A stretch of DNA of 64,000 nt from Acidobacteriota bacterium (lineage in GTDB: Bacteria > Acidobacteriota > Vicinamibacteria > Vicinamibacterales > UBA8438). The notes under the pieces are model-generated. The model saw nothing but the letters and a program-made list of their open reading frames with translations, was not told the origin of the DNA and searched no databases. Location of the stretch: positions 1-64,000 of the forward strand of contig VXRJ01000028.1 in the NCBI GenBank assembly GCA_009838525.1, in the 5' to 3' direction. Shown in pieces: positions 49,872-58,722 of this stretch. The stretch's first letter is position 1. Each line of letters starts with the position of its first letter. Both the position numbers and the translations under genes were made by a program.

Positions 49872-50666
49872 GTGACCGAACCCACGGCGCACGTCGCCGC
49901 CCCCGGCCATGCACCGCCCGCCGTCGGGCGCCACGCGCCGCCCACATCCGAGGGGCCGCCCGATCTGCGCGAGCACGGCGCGCCCGTCCGGGGCGCCCCG
50001 CAGACGTCGACGCGCCGCCTCTTTGTGCAACTGCAGGTGCTGACCGGCTGTCTCGAGGCCGCGCCGGTCATCGAGGCGGTGCGCGCCAGCGGCCTCGACG
50101 CCGTGGTCTACGCCGACGTGAACGACCCGCGCGGCGTTGGCGTGCTCCTGATGAGCGAGGATCCCGCCTGTTTCGCGGAGGCGGGACGGGCGCTGCTGAC
50201 TGGCGAGCCGTTCCGCGACCTCGTTCCGCGAGCCGGACTGACGATGATTGGGCGCACCTACTCCTCCGGCCGCGAGCCGGATCTGGAGGACTTCCTGCTG
50301 CGAAAGGTCCCCCGCAACGTGCTCGATCCCGCGCATCCGTGGGCGGTCTGGTACCCGCTGCGGCGCATAGGCGCGTTCAACCAGTTGCCGCGCGCCGAGC
50401 AGGGGAAGATCCTGATGGAACACGGCATGCTGGGCCGGCGGTACGGCGAGGCGGGCTATGCCGTCGACGTCCGGCTGGAATGCCATGGCCTGGACCAGGA
50501 CGACAACGAATTCGTCATCGGCCTGATCGGCCCGGAGCTCTACCCGCTGTCGCGACTCGTGAAGGACATGCGGTCGACGCGGCAGACGTCGGAGTTCATT
50601 CAGCAGATGGGCCCGTTCTTCGTCGGCCGGACGCTCTTCCAGTCGCCGCTGCCGGCCGCCGGCTGA
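49872..50666 (+). CDS. HemQ-like chlorite-dismutase-family protein
   Basis: A 264-residue protein of the chlorite dismutase/HemQ superfamily. The C-terminal half matches coproheme decarboxylases well: ILMEHGMLGRRYGEAG holds the probable proximal heme ligand His184, followed by GLDQDDNEFVIGL and RSTRQTSEFIQQMGPFFVGR. The usual YNWYMLP segment with HemQ's catalytic tyrosine appears here as RIGAFNQLPRAEQ (about 165-177), without a tyrosine. Family members have ~230-280 residues, so length is normal, but a Pro/Ala-rich leader of about 45 residues precedes the fold. A heme-binding function is likely; true coproheme decarboxylation is doubtful. The GTG start follows TAGGAT by 7 bp. An NRAMP-like transporter gene lies 85 bp downstream. 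Confidence 0.75.
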   Translation: MTEPTAHVAAPGHAPPAVGRHAPPTSEGPPDLREHGAPVRGAPQTSTRRLFVQLQVLTGCLEAAPVIEAVRASGLDAVVYADVNDPRGVGVLLMSEDPACFAEAGRALLTGEPFRDLVPRAGLTMIGRTYSSGREPDLEDFLLRKVPRNVLDPAHPWAVWYPLRRIGAFNQLPRAEQGKILMEHGMLGRRYGEAGYAVDVRLECHGLDQDDNEFVIGLIGPELYPLSRLVKDMRSTRQTSEFIQQMGPFFVGRTLFQSPLPAAG

Positions 50667-50738
50667 GCTCCCGCCGCGTTCGGCGGGAACGCGCGGCGTC
50701 CGCCGGGAGGACCGCGGCCGCCGGGCTGGGCCGTCTGC

Positions 50739-50744
50739 TAGAAT
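50739..50744 (+). promoter_or_regulatory. -10 hexamer of the NRAMP-like gene in leaderless position
   Basis: TAGAAT lies 7 bp before the ATG at 50752, with no Shine-Dalgarno between. Confidence 0.5.
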
Positions 50745-50751
50745 CGGCGCG

Positions 50752-52248
50752 ATGCCGAGCGACCGGAAGCCGCAGGCCGACGAGTCGCTCAGCCAGTTGC
50801 CCCTTCCCGATACGAACCCGCGCGGTCTGCTGCGCCACTTCGGCCCCGGGCTGATCCTGATGATGACCGGCATCGGGACCTCGCACCTGGTGACCGCGCC
50901 GGCGGCGGGAGGGCGCTTCGAGTACGCGCTCCTCTGGTGCATTCCGGTCGCCTACATCTTCAAGTACTACGGCTTCGAGATGGCGTTCCGCTTCACCAAC
51001 GCCACGGGCCGCAGCATGCTCGATGCCTATACCACGGCGCCGGGGAAATGGCCGGTCTGGTACGTCCTGATCACCACGATCATTCAGTGCGCCCTCGGGC
51101 AGGCGGGGCGCCTCGCCGCCGCCGCCGCGGTCCTCTTCTACGTCTTTTCGGAATACCTGGCGCTCGGTTTGCCGAGTTGGGTGTACGGGCTGGGCCTCGG
51201 CGTGCTCTCGGTGGGGATCATCCTCTATGGACGCTATAGCGCTGTCGAGCTGACGACGAAGGTGTTCGCGGGACTGCTGTTCGTCTCCACCATCGGCGTT
51301 TACCTGTTCGAGCCGGCGCCGATCTCGGCGATGGGGCGTTTCTTCGTCGTCGAAACTCCGGCCGGATCGTGGCTGCTGATCGCCGCGTTCCTCGGCCTCC
51401 TGCCAACTGGTATCGACGTGTCGCTACAGGCGTCGGAATGGGGCAAGGCGAAGCGGGTCGGGATGGGGCGCATCCGCGAGCAGCTCGAGCGCACGGGCAT
51501 CGCACGCCGCTTCGACCCGTTCGGTTCGACCAAGGAAGACCTCGCCGTCGACGTCTCGCAGTTGCCTGATCAGGCGCAGGAGTACTGTCGCCGCTGGTTC
51601 CGGATCGGGCTGTGGGATTTCACCCTGGGGCACATCGTCTCGTTCGTGCTGGCGATAATCTTCCTGCTGCTCGCGGCGGTCTGGCTCTACCCGAGCGAGG
51701 TGTCGGGCAACGCGGTGATCGGGGAGATCGCGCGGATCTTCACCGACAGCATCGGCCCCGGCATGATGCTGATCTTCCTGCTGGGCGCCTTCGCCGCGAC
51801 GTTCTCCACCGCCTTCAACTACTTCGATGGCTGGCCGCGCGTCGTGGCGGCCTGCTGCCGCAACCTGTTCCGCCCGACCGCGGCGCTTCCGGGCATCGCC
51901 GCCGAACAGCTCACGGACAACCACCGCCGGACGCTCGTCTCCGAATACAACATCTATCGCCTGACGATGTTCTACTCGCTGATCGCCGCGGTGCTGATCA
52001 TCGCCGGGCTGCCCCGGCCGGTCTACCTCGTGCTCGTCTCGTCCGCGCTCGCCTTCTTCATTGCGCCGGTCATCTACTTTCTCAACGTCTACTACTGCGT
52101 CACCGTGATCCCGAAGGACAACGCCGCGTTCTACCCGTCGGCGCCGGTTCGGGCGTTCGCCTGGTTCAGCCTGGTGGTCTTCACCGGACTGACGGCCCTC
52201 GTGATCCTGGATCGGGTCTTCGGGGTGGCGCTGTTCGGGGGTTCGTAA
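50752..52248 (+). CDS. NRAMP-like inner-membrane transporter lacking the metal-site motifs
   Basis: A 498-residue polytopic membrane protein with about 11-12 helices and the overall NRAMP layout. In true NRAMP transporters helix 1 carries DPGN and helix 6 an MPH motif that bind Mn2+/Fe2+. The corresponding places here read GTSHLVTAP (helix 1) and TGIDVSLQASEW (helix 6), so both metal-ligand sets are lost. It may carry another solute, as Mg2+ or non-metal members do, or be a divergent family. A soluble 65-residue loop lies around 225-290. The ATG at 50752 follows TAGAAT by 7 bp. Its stop overlaps the M23 peptidase ATG by 1 bp (TAATG), so the two are co-translated. Confidence 0.7.
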   Translation: MPSDRKPQADESLSQLPLPDTNPRGLLRHFGPGLILMMTGIGTSHLVTAPAAGGRFEYALLWCIPVAYIFKYYGFEMAFRFTNATGRSMLDAYTTAPGKWPVWYVLITTIIQCALGQAGRLAAAAAVLFYVFSEYLALGLPSWVYGLGLGVLSVGIILYGRYSAVELTTKVFAGLLFVSTIGVYLFEPAPISAMGRFFVVETPAGSWLLIAAFLGLLPTGIDVSLQASEWGKAKRVGMGRIREQLERTGIARRFDPFGSTKEDLAVDVSQLPDQAQEYCRRWFRIGLWDFTLGHIVSFVLAIIFLLLAAVWLYPSEVSGNAVIGEIARIFTDSIGPGMMLIFLLGAFAATFSTAFNYFDGWPRVVAACCRNLFRPTAALPGIAAEQLTDNHRRTLVSEYNIYRLTMFYSLIAAVLIIAGLPRPVYLVLVSSALAFFIAPVIYFLNVYYCVTVIPKDNAAFYPSAPVRAFAWFSLVVFTGLTALVILDRVFGVALFGGS

Positions 52249-53177
52249 TGATGGTCATCCGCCGCTGCCGGTATTGCCCGCGGTTGCGCTACGGGCTCGT
52301 GTGCGTGGCACTCGTCGTGCTTCTCGCCGCGCCGGCCGCCGCCCAGAACGGGGACGGCGAGTTGATTCAGTCGATCTCGCACCGGGCGCGCGCGCTGCAC
52401 CCCGGGGAAGTGGTGGTGCTGAACGTCCGGATCGACGGGCCTACCCGTTCGCTCACCGGCTCCGCGTTCGGGAAGGACCTCCATTTCTTCCCGGCCGGAC
52501 CGGCAAATGTCTCCTCCGCCCTGATCGGCGTCGATCTGACGGTCGACGCCGGCGCGCATCCCGTAACGGTGCGGGCGGAGGGAGCCGGCGGCAACGTCGA
52601 CGAACGGACCTACACCCTCGAAGTTGAACCGAAGCAGTTTCCGACGCGCGAGCTGACCGTCAACCCGAGCTTTGTCGATCCGCCCGCGGAAGTGATCGAG
52701 CGGATCCAGCGCGAGGCGCGCCAACTCGCCGCCATCTTCCCGGTGGCGAGCCCCGAGCGGCTGTGGAGCGGCGGTTTCCTCCGGCCGGTGCCGGGCGCGG
52801 CGACCAGTGCTTTCGGGCGCCGCAGCGTCTTCAACGGCCAGCCGCGCAGCCCCCATAGCGGCGCCGACTTCCGCGCGGCGGAAGGGACGCCGATCCGGGC
52901 GCCGAACGACGGCGTCGTGGTGCTGGCGGCCGACCTCTACTTCTCGGGCAACGTCGTGATCCTCGACCACGGCTGGGGGCTTTATTCCTACTTCGCCCAC
53001 CTCTCGGCCATCGACGTGGCGGAGGGAGACAGTGTCAGCCAGGGCGAGACCGTCGGGAAGGTCGGCGCTACCGGCCGGGTCACGGGACCGCACCTGCACT
53101 GGACGGTCCGCCTGAACGACGCGCGCGTCGATCCGGTCGCGCTGATGGAGCTCTTTCCGGCCGCTGGCGCACGGTAG
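52248..53177 (+). CDS. Exported M23-family peptidase (LytM/peptidoglycan hydrolase type)
   Basis: A 309-residue exported protein (signal peptide about 1-32). An N-terminal beta domain (about 40-130: ALHPGEVVVLNVRIDGPTRSLTGSAFG) precedes the LytM/M23 domain with zinc ligands His203 and Asp207 (SPHSGADFRA), His282 and His284 (GPHLHW) and the YFAHLS strand. All active-site residues are present, so it should cleave peptidoglycan cross-links. The ATG at 52248 overlaps the NRAMP-like stop. A second ATG follows immediately. It converges with the barrel gene over 60 bp, where an imperfect hairpin is possible. Periplasmic. Confidence 0.9.
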   Translation: MMVIRRCRYCPRLRYGLVCVALVVLLAAPAAAQNGDGELIQSISHRARALHPGEVVVLNVRIDGPTRSLTGSAFGKDLHFFPAGPANVSSALIGVDLTVDAGAHPVTVRAEGAGGNVDERTYTLEVEPKQFPTRELTVNPSFVDPPAEVIERIQREARQLAAIFPVASPERLWSGGFLRPVPGAATSAFGRRSVFNGQPRSPHSGADFRAAEGTPIRAPNDGVVVLAADLYFSGNVVILDHGWGLYSYFAHLSAIDVAEGDSVSQGETVGKVGATGRVTGPHLHWTVRLNDARVDPVALMELFPAAGAR

Positions 53178-53237
53178 CTAGCTGCCACAGGCTGGCCGGG
53201 GGCGCACCTGCTCCGGCGCCAGACTCCCGGCACCCCG

Positions 53238-54197
53238 TCAGAAGCGCAGGCGCAGGCCACCCGCGAGATTCGGGCCGCCCAGTGCGAAGGGCACCGGTGT
53301 CCTGGGGATGTCGTGCGACGTGATGCTGGCCCTGGAGTAGCGGACGCCGCCGCCCAGGCCGACGCGGTCGTTGAGCAGCCAGGTGACGTCCGCGCCGATG
53401 TTGTAGCCCAACTTGGTCGCCCTGGCGACGGCAACGCGGTGGCCCGTCAGGAATGCCTGGTCGAAGGAGGGCATGACGTCGCCGGTGCCTATGTGAGTAA
53501 CGGCATCCTGCCGCGCAATGAAGATGGTGGGGCCGGCGAAACCGCGGAGAAGCAGCCGGTCGGTGAGCGCGCGCCAATACTGGCCCTGAACGTCTATGCC
53601 CATCTCCCGTCGCGTCAAGCCCGTGATGAAGGTCTCGAACTCGCGGGGGAACGAGAGGATGTAGGGATGGGGTACGCGCGCGTCGAGTTGAACCGTCATC
53701 GGCTTGTCGATCCTGGAGAATCCGAGGCCGAGACCGAAATATCCGCCCAGCCTGCGACGACCAAGGCGCCAGGCGAGGCTCGCGTTCAATGCGAGCGCCC
53801 TTTCCGCGTCGTAGTACGTCCTGAAATCACCCGACTCGTCATGTAACAGGAAGAGGTGGATCGTATTGAACTGAACGCCAATCAACCGGCGGCCGAAGTC
53901 GAGGGCGAACAGCCGCGTCGGGACCTCGGACATCCGGACGCCCGCCGGCGCCTGGGCGTCCGTCGATGCCCGTGCGTCGGCCGACGCCTGTGCGCCGGTT
54001 GACGGTTGCCCATCGGCTGACGTCGGGGCAACGGTTGATGCCTGGGCCCCGGCCGGGGCCGGGCGCATGATCACGGCGGTGGCGAGCAGAGCCAATACCA
54101 CGGCGGCGGCACGGGCGGCGGGAGGTCGTAAGGTCATGCCGGTGAGAAGCGCGCGGGCGTCAATCCAGCGGGTCGCAACATTCGTCGGTTCCGTCAT
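53238..54197 (-). CDS. Small outer-membrane barrel-like protein with a repetitive linker
   Basis: A 319-residue exported protein. The signal peptide spans about 21-52 if started at 54197. A low-complexity Ala/Ser/Thr/Asp/Gln segment (about 53-87) carries degenerate 6-residue repeats of the kind A-S-T/A-D-A-Q. The rest alternates polar and aromatic residues in barrel-like strands and ends GLRLRF, with a terminal Phe as in outer-membrane proteins. No family is recognised. The ATG at 54197 overlaps the AbgT stop as ATGA, which is why I prefer it to the ATG at 54137. Coupling suggests this is an outer-membrane partner for the AbgT transporter, an inference from arrangement only. Confidence 0.7.
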   Translation of the reverse strand: MTEPTNVATRWIDARALLTGMTLRPPAARAAAVVLALLATAVIMRPAPAGAQASTVAPTSADGQPSTGAQASADARASTDAQAPAGVRMSEVPTRLFALDFGRRLIGVQFNTIHLFLLHDESGDFRTYYDAERALALNASLAWRLGRRRLGGYFGLGLGFSRIDKPMTVQLDARVPHPYILSFPREFETFITGLTRREMGIDVQGQYWRALTDRLLLRGFAGPTIFIARQDAVTHIGTGDVMPSFDQAFLTGHRVAVARATKLGYNIGADVTWLLNDRVGLGGGVRYSRASITSHDIPRTPVPFALGGPNLAGGLRLRF

Positions 54198-55732
54198 TGT
54201 GGAAGGTATAGTCCAGCCCCTGGCCCGACCGGCAGTCCCAGCAGCATCCAGATGACCAGCATCACCGACCAGCACGCGAGAAAGACGACGGTGTACGGCA
54301 GCATGGTCGCCACGACGGTGCCAATGCCCGACGTCTTGTCGTACCGTTCGAAGAACGCGACGATCAGCGCGAAGTAGGACATCATCGGCGCGATGACGTT
54401 CGACGTGCTGTCGCCGATTCGATAGGCGGTCTGGGTCAGCTCGGGGGAGTAGCCCAACAGCATGAACATCGGCACGAAGACGGGCGCCATCACCGCCCAC
54501 TTCGCCGAAGCACTCCCCATGATCAGGTTCAGCACCGACGACAGCAGCACGAACGCCAGCATCAGGGGGATGCCGCCCAGCCCGGAGGCGCGGAGCGTTT
54601 CCGCACCCTTCACCGCCACGATCAGCCCGAGATTCGTCCAGTTGAAGTAGGCGACGAACTGCGCGGCGAAGAAGACGAGCACCAGGTAGGTGCCGAGGGT
54701 GCCGATCGTCTTCCCCATGCCGTTCATCACGTCGGTGTCGTTCTTGAACTTGCGCGCGCCGGCGCCGTAGGCAATCCCGATCCAGGTCCCTCCCAGGAAG
54801 ATGAACGCCACGATGCCGGAGAGGAAGGGCGAGCGGAGCAGGCTGCCGGTCTCGGGGTTCCGGAGGAAGCCGCCGGCCGGCGCCGTGCCCCAGAGAAGCA
54901 GCGCGCCGAACAGGGCCGCTGCCACTCCCGCGAAGCGGAGGCCGCGCTTCTCGTCGTCCGACAGGCGATCGATCGCGGTCGACTGTGCCGTGCCCTTGTA
55001 CGGCCCGAGTCGCGGAATGACGATCGACTCGGTCACCCACGTGCCGGCGGCGGAGACGACGAACGTCGAAACGACCATGAAGAAGTAATTCGCGGCCGGG
55101 TTGACGGCGTAGCCTGGCTGGACGATCTGCGCCGCCTCCTCGGAGAGGCCCGCCAACAGCGGATCGATGGTGCCGAGCAGAAGGTTGGCGCTGTAACCGC
55201 CGGACACGCCGGCGAAGGCGGCGGCCAATCCCGCGATGGGATGGCGCCCCGCGCCGAGGAAGATGATTCCCCCGAGCGGCACCAGCAGGACGTAGCCGAT
55301 CTCGCTCGCCGTGTTCGACAGGACGCCGGAAAGGACAATGACGAACGTCAACAGCCGCTTGGGCGCGGACAGCACGAGCAGGCGGAGAACGGCGCCGATC
55401 AGTCCGCTCGCCTCCATCACGCCGATCCCGAGCATCGAGACCAGCACCGTGCCGAGCGGGGCGAAGTTCGTGAAGTTGGTCACCATCTCCACCAGGATCC
55501 GGTGCAGGCCGGCGACCGTCAGCAAACTGATTGGCGTAATGGTCTCGCCGGTTCCGGGGTGGACGGCCTCTAGTCCGGTCCGGGCCGCAACCGCCGACAG
55601 GAGGATGACAACCCCGGCGAGAATCGCGAACAGCGTGGCGGGGTGCGGCAGAGCGTTCCCGCCCCGTTCCACCGCGGTGAGGAATACCGATGTCCAGTCG
55701 TTGAGGAACGAGAAACGGGGGCGTCTGGCCAT
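54194..55732 (-). CDS. AbgT-family transporter (p-aminobenzoyl-glutamate or sulfonamide type)
   Basis: A 512-residue inner-membrane protein with about 11-13 hydrophobic helices and family motifs [63 protein letters not shown] and [40 protein letters not shown]. Characterised AbgT proteins import p-aminobenzoyl-glutamate in E. coli or export sulfonamides in others. The direction here is unknown. A TACCCT hexamer lies only 4 bp before the ATG at 55732, too close for the leaderless pattern, and no Shine-Dalgarno is evident. Its stop overlaps the start of the barrel gene (ATGA). Confidence 0.9.
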   Translation of the reverse strand: MARRPRFSFLNDWTSVFLTAVERGGNALPHPATLFAILAGVVILLSAVAARTGLEAVHPGTGETITPISLLTVAGLHRILVEMVTNFTNFAPLGTVLVSMLGIGVMEASGLIGAVLRLLVLSAPKRLLTFVIVLSGVLSNTASEIGYVLLVPLGGIIFLGAGRHPIAGLAAAFAGVSGGYSANLLLGTIDPLLAGLSEEAAQIVQPGYAVNPAANYFFMVVSTFVVSAAGTWVTESIVIPRLGPYKGTAQSTAIDRLSDDEKRGLRFAGVAAALFGALLLWGTAPAGGFLRNPETGSLLRSPFLSGIVAFIFLGGTWIGIAYGAGARKFKNDTDVMNGMGKTIGTLGTYLVLVFFAAQFVAYFNWTNLGLIVAVKGAETLRASGLGGIPLMLAFVLLSSVLNLIMGSASAKWAVMAPVFVPMFMLLGYSPELTQTAYRIGDSTSNVIAPMMSYFALIVAFFERYDKTSGIGTVVATMLPYTVVFLACWSVMLVIWMLLGLPVGPGAGLYLPQ

Positions 55733-55801
55733 GCCGAGGGTACCGATTCAGCGCTGTCTGCGACCATCGGCGCGCCATCCGGGACGCTGCCGGTCGCGTG
55801 C

Positions 55802-55807
55802 TATCCT
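55802..55807 (+). promoter_or_regulatory. -10 hexamer of the [2Fe-2S] protein gene in leaderless position
   Basis: TATCCT lies 7 bp before the TTG at 55815, with no Shine-Dalgarno. This geometry is the main reason for choosing the TTG. Confidence 0.45.
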
Positions 55808-55814
55808 ACGGCAA

Positions 55815-56240
55815 TTGGAGCCCTTCCGCCCCGACGTCCCGGGAACACGCCGGTCCGCGGCCGAGACGGACAGCCGGGAGAGCCAGCGCCGCGCGGCCAC
55901 CGCGGTCGGCGTGGATGTCGCCCGCCGCCACATCTTCCTCTGCTGCGATCAGACCATTCCCAAGTGCTGCGACAAGGCGCGGGGGCTTGAGGCCTGGGCT
56001 TATCTGAAGCGCCGCCTGAACGAGCTGGGCCTGTCGGAAAAGGGCGGCGTGCTGCGCACCAAAGCCAACTGCCTTCGCGTCTGCGAGCGTGGACCGATCG
56101 CGGTCGTCTACCCGGAGGGGACCTGGTATGGCGGATGCGATCCCGACGTGCTGGAGCGCGTCATTCGCGAGCATGTCGTCGGCGGCCAGCCGGTGGCGGA
56201 TTACGTCATCACCCGGAACCCGCTGGACCGCTCAAGCTGA
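55815..56240 (+). CDS. Thioredoxin-like [2Fe-2S] ferredoxin-domain protein
   Basis: A 141-residue protein of the thioredoxin-like [2Fe-2S] ferredoxin family (COG3411-like). The hallmark [16 protein letters not shown] (C43, C44, C51, C52), later [13 protein letters not shown] (C86, C90) and YGGCDPD (C108) supply the likely cluster cysteines. The RNPLDRSS C terminus is typical. Members are redox proteins of unknown partner. The first ~35 residues are polar and unconserved. A TTG start at 55815 follows TATCCT by 7 bp; a GTG at 55911 (residue 33) is the alternative. Cytoplasmic. No partner gene is obvious next to it. Confidence 0.85.
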   Translation: MEPFRPDVPGTRRSAAETDSRESQRRAATAVGVDVARRHIFLCCDQTIPKCCDKARGLEAWAYLKRRLNELGLSEKGGVLRTKANCLRVCERGPIAVVYPEGTWYGGCDPDVLERVIREHVVGGQPVADYVITRNPLDRSS

Positions 56241-56296
56241 ACCGGGCGGCCCGGCGATGCAGACTCGGGCAGGGCCCGGAACGGGCCGGGAAACGC

Positions 56297-56302
56297 TAGA
56301 AT
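56297..56302 (+). promoter_or_regulatory. Candidate -10 hexamer of the DUF5916 gene
   Basis: TAGAAT lies 25 bp before the ATG at 56328, so the transcript would carry a leader of about 20 nt rather than be leaderless. No -35 and no Shine-Dalgarno are clear. Confidence 0.35.
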
Positions 56303-56327
56303 TAGATTCCCTGTCTCTACGAATACG

Positions 56328-58697
56328 ATGACCGTACGAATCAGCCGTCTTGCAGTTGCCGTAGTGTGCGCTTTGTCGGTCGCCGGGTTGCCGTCCTACG
56401 CGGCGGCGCAGCAGTCGGCCGACGACGCGGAACTGACCGCGCCGGAAGCGCGCGACTTGACCGCTGATGGGTTTCCGCTGGCCAGCGCCCGGCAGGTTTC
56501 CGCTCCCCCCATCGTCGATGGCGACGTGCTGGGCGACGGGTCGTATGCGGATGCGCCTTTCGCAACAGGCTTCGTGCAGAGCCGGCCGTTCGAAGGGCAG
56601 CCCGCCTCCGAACGGACGGAGGTGCGCGTCGTCTACACCGAGGACACGCTCTACTTCGGCATCGTCTGCTTCACGGAGGATCCGGCGACGATCATCGTCG
56701 CCGACAGCCGGCGCGACTCCGACCTCACCGAAACCGACAGCTTCCAGATCATCCTGGATACGTATCACGACGGACTGAACGGGTTCGTTTTCGGCACCAA
56801 TCCGGCTGGCGTCGAATACGACGGTCAGGTGACGAACGAGGGGCAGGGGAGCGGCCGGTTCGGTGGCGGCGGTTCCGGGCGCCCTAGCAACAGCCGGCAG
56901 CAGCGTGGCTCCGGTGGCGGCCTCAACGTGAACTGGGACGGCGTGTGGCAGGTCGTGACCAGCGTGACGGACGTCGGCTGGAGCGCGGAGATCGCCATAC
57001 CGTTCCGGACGCTGCGCTATCCCCCGGGAGAAGTCCAGACGTGGGGGATGAACTTCCAGCGCAACATCCGGGTCCGCAACGAGCAGTCCTTCTGGTCGCC
57101 GATGCCGCGCCAGTTCAACCTCAACCGCCTCTCCCTCGCCGGCGAGCTCCAGGGACTCCGCGTGCCGGCGCAGCGCAATCTGCAGATAACCCCGTACTTC
57201 CTGGGCGACACGACGCGCGCGGCGAGCGGCGCCACTTCGCGCGACGGCCAGTGGGGCGCCGACTTGAAGTACAGCATCACGCCGAGCGTGACGCTCGACG
57301 CGACCTACAACACCGACTTCGCACAGGTCGAGGTGGACGACGAGCAGATCAACCTGGACCGGTTCACCCTGTTCTATCCGGAGAAGCGCCCGTTCTTTCT
57401 GGAGAACGCCGGCCTCTTCTCGGTAGGGCAGTCGGGGGCCGTCGATGTCTTCTTCAGCCGTCGCATCGGCCTGAGCGCCGATCGCGGCCAGGTACCCATC
57501 ATCGGCGGTGGACGCCTCTCGGGAAAGGTGGGCAACAACACCAACGTCGGCTTCCTCAACATGCAGACGGCGCAGGTCGCCAACCCGCTGGACGAGACGA
57601 TCGGAACGCCGCAGCAGAACTTCACCGTCGCCCGCGTCCGGCAGGACATGGCGAACCGCTCGAATGTCGGCGTAATGGTCGTCAACCGGCAGGCGAGGGG
57701 CCGGTATGCGCAGGGGCAGGATTACAACCGGACCGCGGCATTCGACGGGCGTTGGGGCATCGGCGAGGGCGGAACCGTCACAGGGTTCTTCGCGCGGACC
57801 TACTCGCCGGCCGACACCGGGCTGCCGGCGGACAACACGCACGCCTACGGATTGAGCGCGCAGCACCAGTCCGAAGTGGCGCGTCTCAGTCTCGGCTACA
57901 CGGAGGTCGCGCCGAACTTCAATCCGGAAGTCGGATTCCTGGCGCGCCGGAGCTACCGGCGGATGAACGGCAGCATTTTCACGACCCTCCGCCCGGACAA
58001 CCTGTGGGGGCTCCACGAGTGGCGGCCGCACATCAACCACTTCACGGTGTTCGACTACCACACGGGTCGGCACCAGTCCCAGTTCACGCATATCGATCAA
58101 CACCTCGAATGGCGGAACGGCTACCAGGTGAACACCGGCGTGAACATCACGCGGGAAGGAGTGTTCGAGCCGTTCCAGATTCACGACAGCCCGGACAATC
58201 CCGTTTGGGTTCCGCCCGGCGTGTACGACCACAGCGAGGCGCAGATCGCCGGCAACACGAACCTGGGCGCGCCCGTCAGCTTGAATGTGAACAGCATCAT
58301 CGGCGGCCTGTTCGGCGGCAAGCGGATCACGGTGACGCCGTCCCTCGCCGCGCGCGCCGGCGAGACGTTCAACGCGATACTCGAGTGGAGCTACAACGAC
58401 CTGCGGCTGCCGGGCGGGCATTTCACGACGAACCTGGCGCGGCTGCGCGTTTCCTATTCGTTCAGCACCCGGATGTTCCTGCAGGCGCTCGTGCAGTACA
58501 ACGACAGTGCGGAGATTTGGTCGTCCAACCTTCGCTTCGGCCTGCTGCGGGACGCGAACAGCGGACTGTTCGTCGTCTACAACGACATCGACTACCTGGG
58601 CAGCATGCTCTACCGGGAGCGCTACGAGCAGGCGCTGCAGAGCACCGGCCGCACCTTGACCATCAAGTACAGCCACCTGTTCAACGTCTTGCGCTGA
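56328..58697 (+). CDS. Exported DUF5916/CBM9-like outer-membrane protein
   Basis: A 789-residue exported protein (signal peptide about 1-28, ending AAAQ). An N-terminal carbohydrate-binding family 9-like domain (about 55-235: PIVDGDVLGDGSYADAPF, then TDSFQIILDTYHDGLNGFVFGTNPAG and WSAEIAIPFRTLRYP) is followed by the DUF5916 region (about 240-789) with NRLSLAGELQGL, YPEKRPFFLENAGLF, a long series of amphipathic strands and an aromatic-rich end, consistent with an outer-membrane barrel. Family function is unknown, though sugar or polymer interaction is plausible. The start ATG at 56328 follows TAGAAT by 25 bp. A DapA-like aldolase gene lies 25 bp downstream, perhaps in the same transcript. Confidence 0.85.
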   Translation: MTVRISRLAVAVVCALSVAGLPSYAAAQQSADDAELTAPEARDLTADGFPLASARQVSAPPIVDGDVLGDGSYADAPFATGFVQSRPFEGQPASERTEVRVVYTEDTLYFGIVCFTEDPATIIVADSRRDSDLTETDSFQIILDTYHDGLNGFVFGTNPAGVEYDGQVTNEGQGSGRFGGGGSGRPSNSRQQRGSGGGLNVNWDGVWQVVTSVTDVGWSAEIAIPFRTLRYPPGEVQTWGMNFQRNIRVRNEQSFWSPMPRQFNLNRLSLAGELQGLRVPAQRNLQITPYFLGDTTRAASGATSRDGQWGADLKYSITPSVTLDATYNTDFAQVEVDDEQINLDRFTLFYPEKRPFFLENAGLFSVGQSGAVDVFFSRRIGLSADRGQVPIIGGGRLSGKVGNNTNVGFLNMQTAQVANPLDETIGTPQQNFTVARVRQDMANRSNVGVMVVNRQARGRYAQGQDYNRTAAFDGRWGIGEGGTVTGFFARTYSPADTGLPADNTHAYGLSAQHQSEVARLSLGYTEVAPNFNPEVGFLARRSYRRMNGSIFTTLRPDNLWGLHEWRPHINHFTVFDYHTGRHQSQFTHIDQHLEWRNGYQVNTGVNITREGVFEPFQIHDSPDNPVWVPPGVYDHSEAQIAGNTNLGAPVSLNVNSIIGGLFGGKRITVTPSLAARAGETFNAILEWSYNDLRLPGGHFTTNLARLRVSYSFSTRMFLQALVQYNDSAEIWSSNLRFGLLRDANSGLFVVYNDIDYLGSMLYRERYEQALQSTGRTLTIKYSHLFNVLR

Positions 58698-58722
58698 TAT
58701 TCCGGTTTCATTGCTGACCAGC

